A DNA stretch of 40,812 nt from Polaromonas sp. GTDB taxonomy: Bacteria > Pseudomonadota > Gammaproteobacteria > Burkholderiales > Burkholderiaceae. Positions 6,840 to 14,681 of the stretch are shown here, in pieces; position 1 is the stretch's first letter, and every line of letters starts with the position of its first letter. The stretch covers positions 1 to 40,812 of the forward strand of contig PNMH01000032.1 in assembly GCA_013823505.1 (NCBI GenBank). Direction: 5' to 3'. Position numbers and translations under genes: made by a program. Below the pieces are notes generated by a model. That model was given only the letters and a program-made list of their open reading frames with translations. It searched no databases and was not told the origin of the DNA.

Positions 6840-8441
6840 ATGACAAGCCGCGCCGTCCCAACCAAACCACAAGCCCAGCTCTCGCCCGTCACCGCCATGG
6901 GGCCGGCCGATTACCTCAAGAAGATCCTGACCGCCCGGGTGTACGACGTGGCCGTCGAGTCTGCCCTGGAGCCGGCGCGCAACCTGAGCGAGCGCTTGCA
7001 CAACACGGTGTTGCTCAAGCGCGAAGACCAGCAACCGGTCTTCAGCTTCAAGCTGCGAGGGGCCTACAACAAGATGGCGCACCTCACGCCGGAGCAGCTC
7101 AAAAAGGGCGTGATTTGCGCTTCGGCCGGCAACCACGCCCAAGGGGTGGCGCTGAGCGGGCGCAAACTGGGCACGCGGGCGGTGATCGTGATGCCGACCA
7201 CCACGCCGCAAGTCAAGATCGATGCGGTGCGCGGCTTTGGTGGCGAAGTGGTTTTGCACGGCGAAAGCTACACCGACGCCTACAACCACGCGGTGCTGCT
7301 GCAAAAGAAGCAGGGGCTCACTTTTGTGCACCCCTTCGACGATCCGGACGTGATCGCCGGCCAAGGCACCATCGCCATGGAAATCCTGAGGCAGCTGCAG
7401 AGCCTGGGCTCCGACCACCTCGACGCGGTGTTCGTGGCCATCGGCGGCGGAGGCCTCATTTCTGGCGTGGCCAACTACATCAAGGCACTTCGCCCGGAGA
7501 TCAAGGTGATCGGCGTTCAGATGAACGACTCCGACGCGATGATCCGTTCGGTGCGCGAGGGCGAACGAACCACGCTGGCCGACGTGGGCCTCTTCTCCGA
7601 CGGCACCGCAGTGAAGCTGGTGGGGGAGGAAACCTTCCGCATTGCGCGCGGCCTGGTCGACGAGTTCATCACCGTGGACACCGATGCGGTGTGCGCCGCG
7701 ATCAAGGACGTGTTCGTGGACACGCGCAGCATCGTGGAGCCCGCCGGGGCGCTGTCGGTGGCAGCCATCAAGCAGTATGTGGCCACGCACAAGACCCGTG
7801 GCCAGACCTATGCGGCGATCCTGTGTGGCGCCAACATGAACTTCGACCGCCTGCGCTTCGTGGCCGAGCGCGCCGAAGTGGGCGAGGAGCGCGAGGCGCT
7901 GTTTGCCGTGACCATCCCTGAAGAACGCGGCAGCTTCCGGCGCTTCTGCGAGCTCATTGGGGATTTGCCAGGCGGCCCGCGCAACGTGACCGAGTTCAAC
8001 TACCGCATCCACGACGGCAGCAAGGCCCATGTGTTTGTGGGGCTCACCACGCAGGGAAAGGGCGAGTCCGCCAAGATCGCCAAAAACCTGATCAAGCACG
8101 GCTTCCAGACGCTGGACCTGACCCACGACGACCTGGCCAAGGAGCACATCCGCCACATGGTGGGCGGCCATTCGCCGCTGGCGCACGACGAACGCCTGCT
8201 GCGCTTCGTGTTCCCCGAGCGGCCAGGTGCCCTGCTGAAGTTCCTGAGCCTCATGCGGCCGGGCTGGAACATCAGCCTGTTCCACTACCGCAACCAGGGC
8301 GCCGACTACGGCCGCATTCTCGTGGGGCTGCAGGTGCCGGCCAAAGACCACAAGGCCTTCGACAAGTTTCTGGACACCCTGGGCTATCCCTGTGTGGAAG
8401 AGACCCACAACCCGGTGTACCGACTGTTCCTGCAGAGCTGA
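6840..8441 (+). CDS. ilvA: Threonine ammonia-lyase, biosynthetic
   Basis: 533-residue PLP enzyme converting threonine to 2-oxobutanoate and ammonia, the first step committed to isoleucine. The catalytic domain has the PLP lysine K71 in FSFKLRGAYNKM, the SAGNHAQGVA substrate loop and the glycine-rich phosphate cup IGGGGLISG. The C-terminal third (from about residue 350) carries two ACT-like regulatory repeats, the second ending RILVGLQVP near residue 505, which in the long form allow feedback inhibition by isoleucine. Length matches the biosynthetic, not the short catabolic, enzyme. The start at 6840 follows GGAG at 6827-6830 with a 9-nt gap. The cobT-like gene follows after 17 bases and could be co-transcribed. 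Confidence 0.94.
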   Translation: MTSRAVPTKPQAQLSPVTAMGPADYLKKILTARVYDVAVESALEPARNLSERLHNTVLLKREDQQPVFSFKLRGAYNKMAHLTPEQLKKGVICASAGNHAQGVALSGRKLGTRAVIVMPTTTPQVKIDAVRGFGGEVVLHGESYTDAYNHAVLLQKKQGLTFVHPFDDPDVIAGQGTIAMEILRQLQSLGSDHLDAVFVAIGGGGLISGVANYIKALRPEIKVIGVQMNDSDAMIRSVREGERTTLADVGLFSDGTAVKLVGEETFRIARGLVDEFITVDTDAVCAAIKDVFVDTRSIVEPAGALSVAAIKQYVATHKTRGQTYAAILCGANMNFDRLRFVAERAEVGEEREALFAVTIPEERGSFRRFCELIGDLPGGPRNVTEFNYRIHDGSKAHVFVGLTTQGKGESAKIAKNLIKHGFQTLDLTHDDLAKEHIRHMVGGHSPLAHDERLLRFVFPERPGALLKFLSLMRPGWNISLFHYRNQGADYGRILVGLQVPAKDHKAFDKFLDTLGYPCVEETHNPVYRLFLQS

Positions 8442-8458
8442 ACCCGACCGATCGCGCC

Positions 8459-9556
8459 ATGGCCCAAGAACCCATCTTCTCCCCGTTGACGAAACGTTCT
8501 GCGGCGTTGCCGGCCGATCTGAAGTTGCCCTCCGTTTCAGGTACCACCGACACCATGCTGGAATTTGCCTTGCGCCAGCGCCTGAGACCCGAAGGCCAGC
8601 AGGAGCACGCGCTGGGCCGCATGGAAACCCTGGTGCTGCAGTTGGCTCGTGCGCAGAACGGCATGTCGATCGAATTCGATCTGCTGGCATTTGACTCACC
8701 CCAACTGGTGGTGTTTGCGGCCGACCACGGCATCGCCGACGAGGGCATGTCTTCTTTGGCGCCGACCATGACCGAGCAAATGGTGATGCAGCTGCTGCGT
8801 GGCCAAGCGCCCGTGAACGCGTTGGCCGACATGCACGGGTTCGAGCTCACCGTGGTGGACGCGGGCATGGCCAAGCCGATCGCACCACCCAGCGACACCA
8901 AACAGCACGGCTCACTGCTGCTGCGCAAGATCGGCTACGGCACACGCAACCTGATGCTCGGACCGGCGATGTCCACCGCACAGGCCGTGTCGGCGGTACA
9001 CGCCGGCATGGACGTGGTGCGCCACCTGCCGGGCAATGTGATTGCGCTGGGCGATGTCGGCGTGGCCAACTCGGTGAGCGCGGCAATGCTGCTGTCTCGC
9101 CTGTGCGGCGTGCCGCTGGTGGACGCCTTCGGCCGCGACGACACCGAGACCGGCAACCTCGACGACACACAGCACGTGAAGCGGGTGGAAAAACTCTCGG
9201 CGGCTGCCAGCAAACACCGCAACGCCCTTGGCCCCTTTGAGGCCCTAGCCGCGCTGGGCGGTTTCGAGATCGCCATGATGACCGGCGCCATGCTGCAGGC
9301 AGCCAGCGAACGCCGCGTGGTGCTGGTGGATGGGTATGTGGCGGGCGCCGCTGCCCTGGTGGCGCGCGGTCTGTGCCCCGATGTGGTGGATTACCTGGTG
9401 TTCACACACCGTGCGGCCGATGCCGGACACCGACTCTTGCTGATCCACATGCAAGCCCAGCCGCTGCTGGACATGGGGCTTCGCCTGGGTCAAGGCACCG
9501 GCGCTTTGCTGGCCTGGCCCATGTTGCTGGCCGCTCAGAGTTTGCTGGAACGCTAG
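8459..9556 (+). CDS. cobT: Divergent CobT-like nicotinate-nucleotide:dimethylbenzimidazole phosphoribosyltransferase homologue
   Basis: 365-residue member of the CobT family, which makes alpha-ribazole phosphate for the lower ligand of cobalamin. Family landmarks: FAADHGIADEGMSSLAPTM (86-104), LGDVGVANSVSAA (197-209), LGGFEIAMMTGAML (266-279), DGYVAGAAAL and THRAADAGHRLLL. Several conserved positions differ: the acidic residue of the GEMGIGNTT motif (Glu174 in Salmonella CobT) is Asp199, the catalytic Glu of LGEGTGA (Glu317) is Gln345 (codon CAA at 9491-9493), the GRGTG motif reads GRDDTETG, and the N-terminal KPxGSLG motif is missing. It may be a paralogue with altered substrate or activity. 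No other cob gene is in the window. Family membership is sure, activity is not. Confidence 0.75.
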   Translation: MAQEPIFSPLTKRSAALPADLKLPSVSGTTDTMLEFALRQRLRPEGQQEHALGRMETLVLQLARAQNGMSIEFDLLAFDSPQLVVFAADHGIADEGMSSLAPTMTEQMVMQLLRGQAPVNALADMHGFELTVVDAGMAKPIAPPSDTKQHGSLLLRKIGYGTRNLMLGPAMSTAQAVSAVHAGMDVVRHLPGNVIALGDVGVANSVSAAMLLSRLCGVPLVDAFGRDDTETGNLDDTQHVKRVEKLSAAASKHRNALGPFEALAALGGFEIAMMTGAMLQAASERRVVLVDGYVAGAAALVARGLCPDVVDYLVFTHRAADAGHRLLLIHMQAQPLLDMGLRLGQGTGALLAWPMLLAAQSLLER

Positions 9557-9560
9557 GCAA

Positions 9561-10073
9561 TCAACGACCGGGCGCCGCAGCGCTCTCGGGCAGCGTCAAC
9601 TCAACCGTGGCGGGGCCGTCCATCGACGCCCCCAGGCGCACGGAGCGCCGAGAAACCGCCTGCAACACCAGACCACCTTCGAGCGAAGCCCCCACGCGGT
9701 AGGGGCGCGGCGGTTGGCCGTTGACGGCGATCAGCGCAGCGCCGCCTGCGGCGTTGGCAGCCACCACGCCCTGCAACTGGTACTGCGTGCCTGTGGCCAC
9801 CGGCGCGTTGGGCGCGGCAGCCGCCACGGGCTGTGCACCCAGCACACGGGCAACAGCGAGCGAGTCCACCTGGATCGACGAGGGGGCAGCCACCGCCAGC
9901 GGTGTGACCGGTGAGCGGCCCAGCGCCTGCAAGGCCCAGTAGCCCGCGCTCAGGCCCGCTGCCAGCCACAAGGCACCTGCAACCAACGCCGGCCCCCGCC
10001 GGCTGGTGTTTTGCAGCGCCGCCGGACTTTCCATCAGAAAGCCGGAGTGACCGAACGCGGGTGCCTTTTTCAT
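9561..10073 (-). CDS. gspC: Type II secretion system protein C
   Basis: 170-residue inner-membrane clamp protein of the type II secretion system, linking the assembly platform to the secretin. A cytoplasmic N-terminus is followed by one membrane segment (ALVAGALWLAAGLSAGYWAL, about 30-49) and a periplasmic homology-region domain with YQLQGVVAANAAGGAALIAVNGQPPRPYRVG, the typical GspC HR block. No PDZ or coiled-coil extension follows, so it is a short form. Start at 10073 (MKKAPAF) is preferred over the open upstream frame to 10106. It is transcribed away from gspG, and its stop lies 4 bases from the convergent cobT stop. Confidence 0.82.
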   Translation of the reverse strand: MKKAPAFGHSGFLMESPAALQNTSRRGPALVAGALWLAAGLSAGYWALQALGRSPVTPLAVAAPSSIQVDSLAVARVLGAQPVAAAAPNAPVATGTQYQLQGVVAANAAGGAALIAVNGQPPRPYRVGASLEGGLVLQAVSRRSVRLGASMDGPATVELTLPESAAAPGR

Positions 10074-10176
10074 GCCCCGGATTATGATCGACCGAGCCCT
10101 GCGCACAAGGTGGGGCCACAGGCCTGAGCGTCCAGTTGCCAGGTCGCGTCAACACACCAGCGTTCGGGAGTTCGAA

Positions 10177-10647
10177 TTGACACACCACAGCCTCCAGCCG
10201 CGCGACCTCGCGCCACGCACAGGGCAACCCTGGCGCTCCCTGCAGCGCGGTTTCACCCTGATCGAACTCATGGTGGTGTTGGTCATCATCGGCGTGCTGG
10301 CCGCGCTGATCGTTCCCAACGTGCTCGACCGCGCAGACGACGCGAGGGTGACCGCTGCCAAAACCGACGTGAACAACCTGATGCAGGCGCTCAAGCTCTA
10401 CCGCCTGGACAACCAGCGTTACCCCACCGGCGAACAAGGCCTCAACGCGCTGGTGGCCAAGCCCACCACCGGCCCGATCCCGCCCAACTGGCGCCCCTAC
10501 CTCGACAAACTCCCGGCCGACCCCTGGAGCCGTCCTTACCAATACCTCAACCCGGGCCTCAAGGGCGAAGTGGACGTGCTTTCGCTGGGCGCAGACGGCC
10601 AACCCGGGGGCGAAAGCCGCAACGCAGACGTGGGCAGTTGGCAATAA
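10177..10647 (+). CDS. gspG: Type II secretion system major pseudopilin G
   Basis: 156-residue major pseudopilin that polymerises in the periplasm to push substrates through the secretin. The prepilin peptidase site is G25 before FTLIELMVVLVIIGVLAALI, with Glu at +5 (E30). The globular part has the GspG signature TAKTDVNNLMQALKLYRLDNQRYPTGEQGL and a C-terminal calcium-site region ending DVLSLGADGQPGGESRNADVGSW. The start is probably TTG at 10177, with GGGAG at 10166-10170 six bases upstream; upstream in-frame ATGs overlap the gspC start and would give an overlong leader. It is the first gene of the eleven-gene plus-strand gsp run. Confidence 0.93.
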   Translation: MTHHSLQPRDLAPRTGQPWRSLQRGFTLIELMVVLVIIGVLAALIVPNVLDRADDARVTAAKTDVNNLMQALKLYRLDNQRYPTGEQGLNALVAKPTTGPIPPNWRPYLDKLPADPWSRPYQYLNPGLKGEVDVLSLGADGQPGGESRNADVGSWQ

Positions 10648-10655
10648 GGCTCGAC

Positions 10656-11117
10656 ATGCGGCGCAGCCTGGGCTTCACCCTGATCGAGCTGATGGTGGTG
10701 GTGGCTTTGGTGGCGCTGGCCACGGCCGGGGTCACGCTGTCGCTGCGCGATGACGGCTCCACTCGGCTTGAGCGTGAAGCCTTGCGCCTGTCAGCCCTGA
10801 TCGAATCGGCGCGCGCGCAATCACGCACCAGCGGCCTGCCTGTCGTGTGGCGCAGCCTGCCGCAAGGCTTCGAATTTGTCGGCCTGCCGCCGCTTCGCAA
10901 TGGCGCACCACCGCGCGACAGCTTGATCGGGCCGCGCCCGTGGCTCAGCCCCGACACCCTGGCCCAGGTGATCCAGCCCGCAGGCGCCCTGACGCTCGTG
11001 CTCGGCCCGGAGCCGCTCATTGCTGCGCAGCGCGTGGTGCTGCAGCAAGGCGACCGGCGCCTGACCCTGGCCACCGACGGCATCTCGGCCTTCGCCGTGG
11101 TGCCCGACGCACCGTGA
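10656..11117 (+). CDS. gspH: Type II secretion system minor pseudopilin H
   Basis: 153-residue minor pseudopilin. The leader is six residues (MRRSLG) before FTLIELMVVVALVALATAG, with Glu at +5 (E11). The remainder is a beta-rich globular domain with LRLSALIESARAQSRTSGLPVVW, the usual GspH core start, and a C-terminus ending LTLATDGISAFAVV. ATG 10656 lies 8 bases after the gspG stop; a TTG at 10638 overlapping gspG is the alternative start. The last codons overlap the gspI start. Confidence 0.88.
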   Translation: MRRSLGFTLIELMVVVALVALATAGVTLSLRDDGSTRLEREALRLSALIESARAQSRTSGLPVVWRSLPQGFEFVGLPPLRNGAPPRDSLIGPRPWLSPDTLAQVIQPAGALTLVLGPEPLIAAQRVVLQQGDRRLTLATDGISAFAVVPDAP

Positions 11118-11482
11118 AGGCATCGCGGGGGTTCACCTTGATCGAGGTGCTGGTGGCGCTCGCGGTGATCGCCATCACGCTGGCCGCCGGACTGCAGGCC
11201 ACCGGTGCACTCACGCGCGCTGCCGTGCGCCAGAGTGACCAGTGGCTGGCCCAGATTTGCGCCGAAAACGAACTCACGCGCCTGCGGCTTCAACGGCAGC
11301 TGCCCGGCACCGGCGACAGCGAAATGCCGTGCGAACAAGCGGGCCGGCTGTTGCGCGTGCGCCTGGCGGTGCTGCCCACACCCAATCCCAACTTCCGGCG
11401 AATCGACGCGGTGGTGGAGGGCGATGTGGATGGCAACACGGTGCGCCTGTTGTCTCTCTCAACCATCATCGGGCGCTATTGA
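11114..11482 (+). CDS. gspI: Type II secretion system minor pseudopilin I
   Basis: 122-residue minor pseudopilin, part of the I-J-K tip complex. It starts with GTG at 11114, overlapping the gspH stop by four bases (GTGA), so translation is probably coupled. The leader is MKASRG, cleaved before FTLIEVLVALAVIAITLAAG with Glu11 at +5. The body carries the GspI sequence WLAQICAENELTRLRL and ends in VRLLSLSTIIGRY. The Cys pair near residues 56 and 75 could form a disulfide. Confidence 0.9.
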   Translation: MKASRGFTLIEVLVALAVIAITLAAGLQATGALTRAAVRQSDQWLAQICAENELTRLRLQRQLPGTGDSEMPCEQAGRLLRVRLAVLPTPNPNFRRIDAVVEGDVDGNTVRLLSLSTIIGRY

Positions 11483-12183
11483 TGAACAAGCGCCCCCGCT
11501 CCCGAGGCTTCACCCTCATCGAGCTGCTGGTCGCCATCGCCGTGATGGCCATGCTGGCGTTGCTGAGCTGGCGCTCGATCGACGGCATGTCGCGCACTCA
11601 GACCATCACACAGGAACGCTCTGATGGGCTGCTGCGGCTTCAGTCGGCGGTGGGGCAGTGGGTCGCCGATCTGGACGCGGTGCTCGACACCGGCGAGGTC
11701 ACGCCGGTGGACTTCAATGGCCAGACGCTGCGCCTGACCCGCCGCGACAGTGCCGAATCGGGCCTGGACAGCCGCGGCGTGCGGGTGGTGGCCTGGGCGC
11801 TGCTGCCCTCGGCCAGCGGCGGGCAATGGACGCGGTGGCAGTCGGGCCCGTTGCTGCAGCGCGACGAACTCGCCCGCGCCTGGCAACGCGCGGCCGACTG
11901 GGGCCGCGGCGCCGGCTCATCCCCGGCCAGCACCAACAACCTGGGCGCCGACAGCGCGCTGGCCATCATCGCCATCGACCAGTGGCAGATCTTCTACCAC
12001 CGGGGTGAAACCTGGGGTAACCCGCTGTCCTCCGTGGGCACCGAAGGCGCCGAGCCCGGTGGCGCCCCCGCCAGCAGCATGCCCAACGGTGTGCGCCTGC
12101 AACTGACCCTCTCGGGCCGCCAGGGCCTCACCGGCACGCTGCTGCGCGACTGGGTGCGCCCCACGCTGGAGGCTGGTCGATGA
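11482..12183 (+). CDS. gspJ: Type II secretion system minor pseudopilin J
   Basis: 233-residue minor pseudopilin. The ATG at 11482 shares a base with the gspI stop (TGATG). The leader MNKRPRSRG precedes FTLIELLVAIAVMAMLALLSW with Glu14 at +5. The globular part has the GspJ pattern: WVADLDAVLDTG, LTRRDS, VVAWALLPSASGGQWTRWQSGPL, then a late GVRLQLTLSGRQGLTGTLLRDW. It should bind GspI and GspK to form the pseudopilus tip. Confidence 0.9.
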   Translation: MNKRPRSRGFTLIELLVAIAVMAMLALLSWRSIDGMSRTQTITQERSDGLLRLQSAVGQWVADLDAVLDTGEVTPVDFNGQTLRLTRRDSAESGLDSRGVRVVAWALLPSASGGQWTRWQSGPLLQRDELARAWQRAADWGRGAGSSPASTNNLGADSALAIIAIDQWQIFYHRGETWGNPLSSVGTEGAEPGGAPASSMPNGVRLQLTLSGRQGLTGTLLRDWVRPTLEAGR

Positions 12184-13253
12184 AATGGCCCCCACGCTCC
12201 GCCGCTGCGCGGGTCGCTGCCCCCCGAGGGGGCTGTTTCACCTTGGGGCGGCCCAGCGGCGAAACCTCGCCTCCACGCTCGGGCCAGCGTGGCGCGGCGT
12301 TGCTGCTGGCCATGCTCACCGTCACGCTGGTGGCCACGCTGGCGTCGGCTGCGTTGTGGCAGCAATGGCGCTCCACCGAGGTCGAGCAGGCCGAGCGCCA
12401 GCGTGTGCAGGCGGGCTGGATCCTGACCGGGGCGCTGGACTGGGCTCGCCTCATCTTGCGCGAAGACGCACGCAGCAACCAGAACAGCGGCAACGCCGAT
12501 CACCTGGGCGAGCCGTGGGCGCTGCCACTGGAAGAGGCGCGCTTATCGAGCTTTCTGGCCGCCGACAAAAGCAACAACGCCGACAACACCCTGGAGGCGT
12601 TTCTCTCCGGCGAGATGATCGACATGCAGTCGCGCCTGAATTTCAACAACCTGGTGCGCACCACCGGAGGCGGCGCGGCGGCCAAGGCGGAAATGTCCGA
12701 GGTCGATCTGCGCGCTTTCAGCAAACTCTTCGAACAACTCGGCCTGCCCCTGGCCGAGCTCACCAACGCCGCGGCCGAACTGCGCAACACCACCCAGCTG
12801 GCCCTGACCGACCCCCTGCCCTCGCGCTCGGCATTGCTGCCGCGCAAGCTCTCGCACCTGGGCTGGCTGGGCATCAGCCGCGCGAGCCTGGCCACGCTGG
12901 AGCCTCACGTTGCGGTGTTGCCCGAGCGCTCCAGCCTCAACCTCAACACTGCCAGCCCGCAGGCGATCTACGCCAGCCTGCCCGGTCTGGACATGGCCCA
13001 GGCCCGCCAGGTGGTGGCCGCGCGCGAACGCAATCCGTTCAAGAACCTCGGCGACGTCACCCAGGCCGTGCCCGCCACCGCCGGCAAGCTCAACGAAGAC
13101 GCCCATGGCACGCGCAGCCGCTACTTCGAGGTTCGCGGCCGCCTGCGGCTGGAGAACGCCGTGATCGAAGAACGCTCATTGGTCGTGCGCAACAACCTCG
13201 ACGTGCGCGTGAGCTGGCGCGAGCGCTTCGCTCAACCCGGCGCGCGTCCCTGA
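12180..13253 (+). CDS. gspK: Type II secretion system tip pseudopilin K with unusual N-terminal extension
   Basis: 357-residue GspK, the large minor pseudopilin capping the pseudopilus. ATG 12180 overlaps the gspJ stop by four bases (ATGA). The peptidase site is G38 before AALLLAMLTVTLVATLASA; as usual for GspK there is no Glu at +5. The 38-residue leader is far longer than the usual 6-10 residues, and its codons (about 12184-12265) match a GC-rich repeat (see the repeat entry and findings). A TTG at residue 22 is a possible later start. The body has the K alpha-domain and the SLNLNTASPQAIYASLPGLDMAQARQ helix-hairpin-helix-like segment near residues 257-281. Confidence 0.88.
   Translation: MKWPPRSAAARVAAPRGGCFTLGRPSGETSPPRSGQRGAALLLAMLTVTLVATLASAALWQQWRSTEVEQAERQRVQAGWILTGALDWARLILREDARSNQNSGNADHLGEPWALPLEEARLSSFLAADKSNNADNTLEAFLSGEMIDMQSRLNFNNLVRTTGGGAAAKAEMSEVDLRAFSKLFEQLGLPLAELTNAAAELRNTTQLALTDPLPSRSALLPRKLSHLGWLGISRASLATLEPHVAVLPERSSLNLNTASPQAIYASLPGLDMAQARQVVAARERNPFKNLGDVTQAVPATAGKLNEDAHGTRSRYFEVRGRLRLENAVIEERSLVVRNNLDVRVSWRERFAQPGARP
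12184..12265. repeat. Comamonadaceae-type GC-rich dispersed repeat fused into gspK
   Basis: The stretch starts with GGCCCCCACGCTCCGCCG, contains the stem GCCCCCCGAGGGGGC at 12219-12233, and continues with CCTTGGGGCGGCCCAGCGGC. I remember nearly this series of blocks as a frequent intergenic repeat in Comamonadaceae genomes. That is memory, not a search. Only one copy is evident in this window. Its exact ends are uncertain. Confidence 0.5.
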
Positions 13254-13294
13254 CGCGCAGCCCCAACAAACGCCACCTTTCCACCCGCAACTTT

Positions 13295-13325
13295 TTGACT
13301 ACACGTCACGCAGCCTCTCTAGAAT
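13295..13325 (+). promoter_or_regulatory. Possible sigma-70 promoter before gspL
   Basis: TTGACT at 13295-13300 and TAGAAT at 13320-13325 are good hexamers, but the 19-bp spacer is long. It lies in the 70-base gap between gspK and gspL, the only real gap in the gsp operon. If active, the transcript would start near 13332, which would exclude the gspL ATG at 13324. Confidence 0.35.
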
Positions 13326-14676
13326 GGGGCGATCAGTGGCTTTGCGCCACGCACCACGCCCCAATGTGCTGATCCTCACCCCCTCGGATTTTTCCGTCTC
13401 CACCCCCACGCCCGCCTCGGCCCTGTTCGATTGGGCGACTTCGGGCAATGGTCAGCAGATCAATGACCTCGGCCAATGCGCTGCGTCGCTGTTGCCCCGT
13501 GACGAAGAGGTGGTGCTGGTGCTGCCGCCGCGCAACGTGTCGTGGCACCGCGTGGCGCTGCCCAAGGTGGCGTCGACCCGTTTGCGCGCCGCGCTGGAAG
13601 GCCTGCTCGAAGATCGCTTGCTGGCCGACGTGAGCGAGCTGCATTTCGCGCTGGAACCTGGCGGCAAATCGGGCCAGGCGGTGTGGGTGGCGGTGTGCCA
13701 GAAGACCTGGCTGCGCAGCTGGCTGCAGATCCTGGAGGGCGCGGGTCGACCGGTCACGCGCATCGTGCCGGCGATGTGGCCGCTGGTGCAGTCCGAGGCG
13801 CCCGTGGCGTCCGCAGGCGCTTCGCGCAGCTTCGAACTCGACATTCCTTCCACCATCCATTGGGCCCACGCCGAAAGCGGCCAGGTCTGGCTGGGCAGCT
13901 CCAGCGTGCTCGGCGTGAGCAGCACGCCGCTGCTGGAAGCCACCAGCGGCGCTGGCGGCAGTGCGAGTGTGGCCGCCGTCACCGCGCTCATGCCCCCATC
14001 GCCCGACGCGCTGGGCGAGTCCGCCGAATACGACATCTGGCTGGCCGACCCCAGCGTGGCCACGGTGGCCGAACGCATCCTGGGCCAGCGCTTCGAGCTC
14101 GTGGCCCAACCCCAGTGGCTGTTGCGCTGCTCGCAATCCGACTGGAATCTGGCGCAGTTCGACCTGAGCCTGTCGGCCAGCGCGCGCCGCGGTCAACGTT
14201 TGCGGCGCAGCTTGCGGCAATGGCGCAGTGCGCCGGCTTGGCGCCCCGCGCGCTGGGGTCTGGCGGCGCTGGTGGGCGTGCAACTGGTCGGACTCAACGC
14301 CGCAGCGTGGCATGAGAACAGCGCCTTGCGAACCAAACAGCAGGCGGTGCAGCAGACCCTTCAGCAAACGTTTCCACAGGTCACCCTGGTGCTCGATGCC
14401 CCGGTGCAAATGCAACGCGAGCTGGTTCGCCTGCAACAGGCTGCGGGCGCCCTGTCGCTGGGCGATCTCGAAACCATCCTCGGCGCGATCGATCAGGCAT
14501 CGGGTGGCGAAAACCTGCTGCCCAGCTCGGTCAACTACACACCCGGCGACGGACGATTCGCCGGTTGGCGCGCCACCGAAGACCAGGTGCGCGCCCTGCA
14601 ACAAACCCTGGAGCGTGCCGGCTGGCGCGTGCGCTTCGACGGCAACGAACTGGCCATGAGCCCTCCCGCACCCTGA
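13324..14676 (+). CDS. gspL: Type II secretion system protein L
   Basis: 450-residue bitopic inner-membrane protein that recruits the GspE ATPase to the platform. The cytoplasmic actin-like domain spans roughly residues 15-290 (VVLVLPPRNVSWHRVALP, then ALEGLLEDRLLADVSELHFAL). One membrane helix follows near 312-329 (GLAALVGVQLVGLNAAAW), then a periplasmic ferredoxin-like domain to the end. The ATG at 13324 gives the longest protein; GTG 13336, TTG 13342 and GTG 13366 are alternatives, and a promoter-like -10 overlapping 13324 makes a later start plausible. The gene follows gspK after 70 bases and is followed by gspM after 5. Confidence 0.88.
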   Translation: MGRSVALRHAPRPNVLILTPSDFSVSTPTPASALFDWATSGNGQQINDLGQCAASLLPRDEEVVLVLPPRNVSWHRVALPKVASTRLRAALEGLLEDRLLADVSELHFALEPGGKSGQAVWVAVCQKTWLRSWLQILEGAGRPVTRIVPAMWPLVQSEAPVASAGASRSFELDIPSTIHWAHAESGQVWLGSSSVLGVSSTPLLEATSGAGGSASVAAVTALMPPSPDALGESAEYDIWLADPSVATVAERILGQRFELVAQPQWLLRCSQSDWNLAQFDLSLSASARRGQRLRRSLRQWRSAPAWRPARWGLAALVGVQLVGLNAAAWHENSALRTKQQAVQQTLQQTFPQVTLVLDAPVQMQRELVRLQQAAGALSLGDLETILGAIDQASGGENLLPSSVNYTPGDGRFAGWRATEDQVRALQQTLERAGWRVRFDGNELAMSPPAP

Positions 14677-14681
14677 TCCCC

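Noticed and set aside
6750..8699. A 649-codon minus-strand open frame opposite ilvA and the cobT-like gene
   Set aside because: It is a shadow frame of high-GC coding DNA: the protein is rich in His, Arg, Val and Gly with no recognisable domain, and it crosses two well-supported genes.
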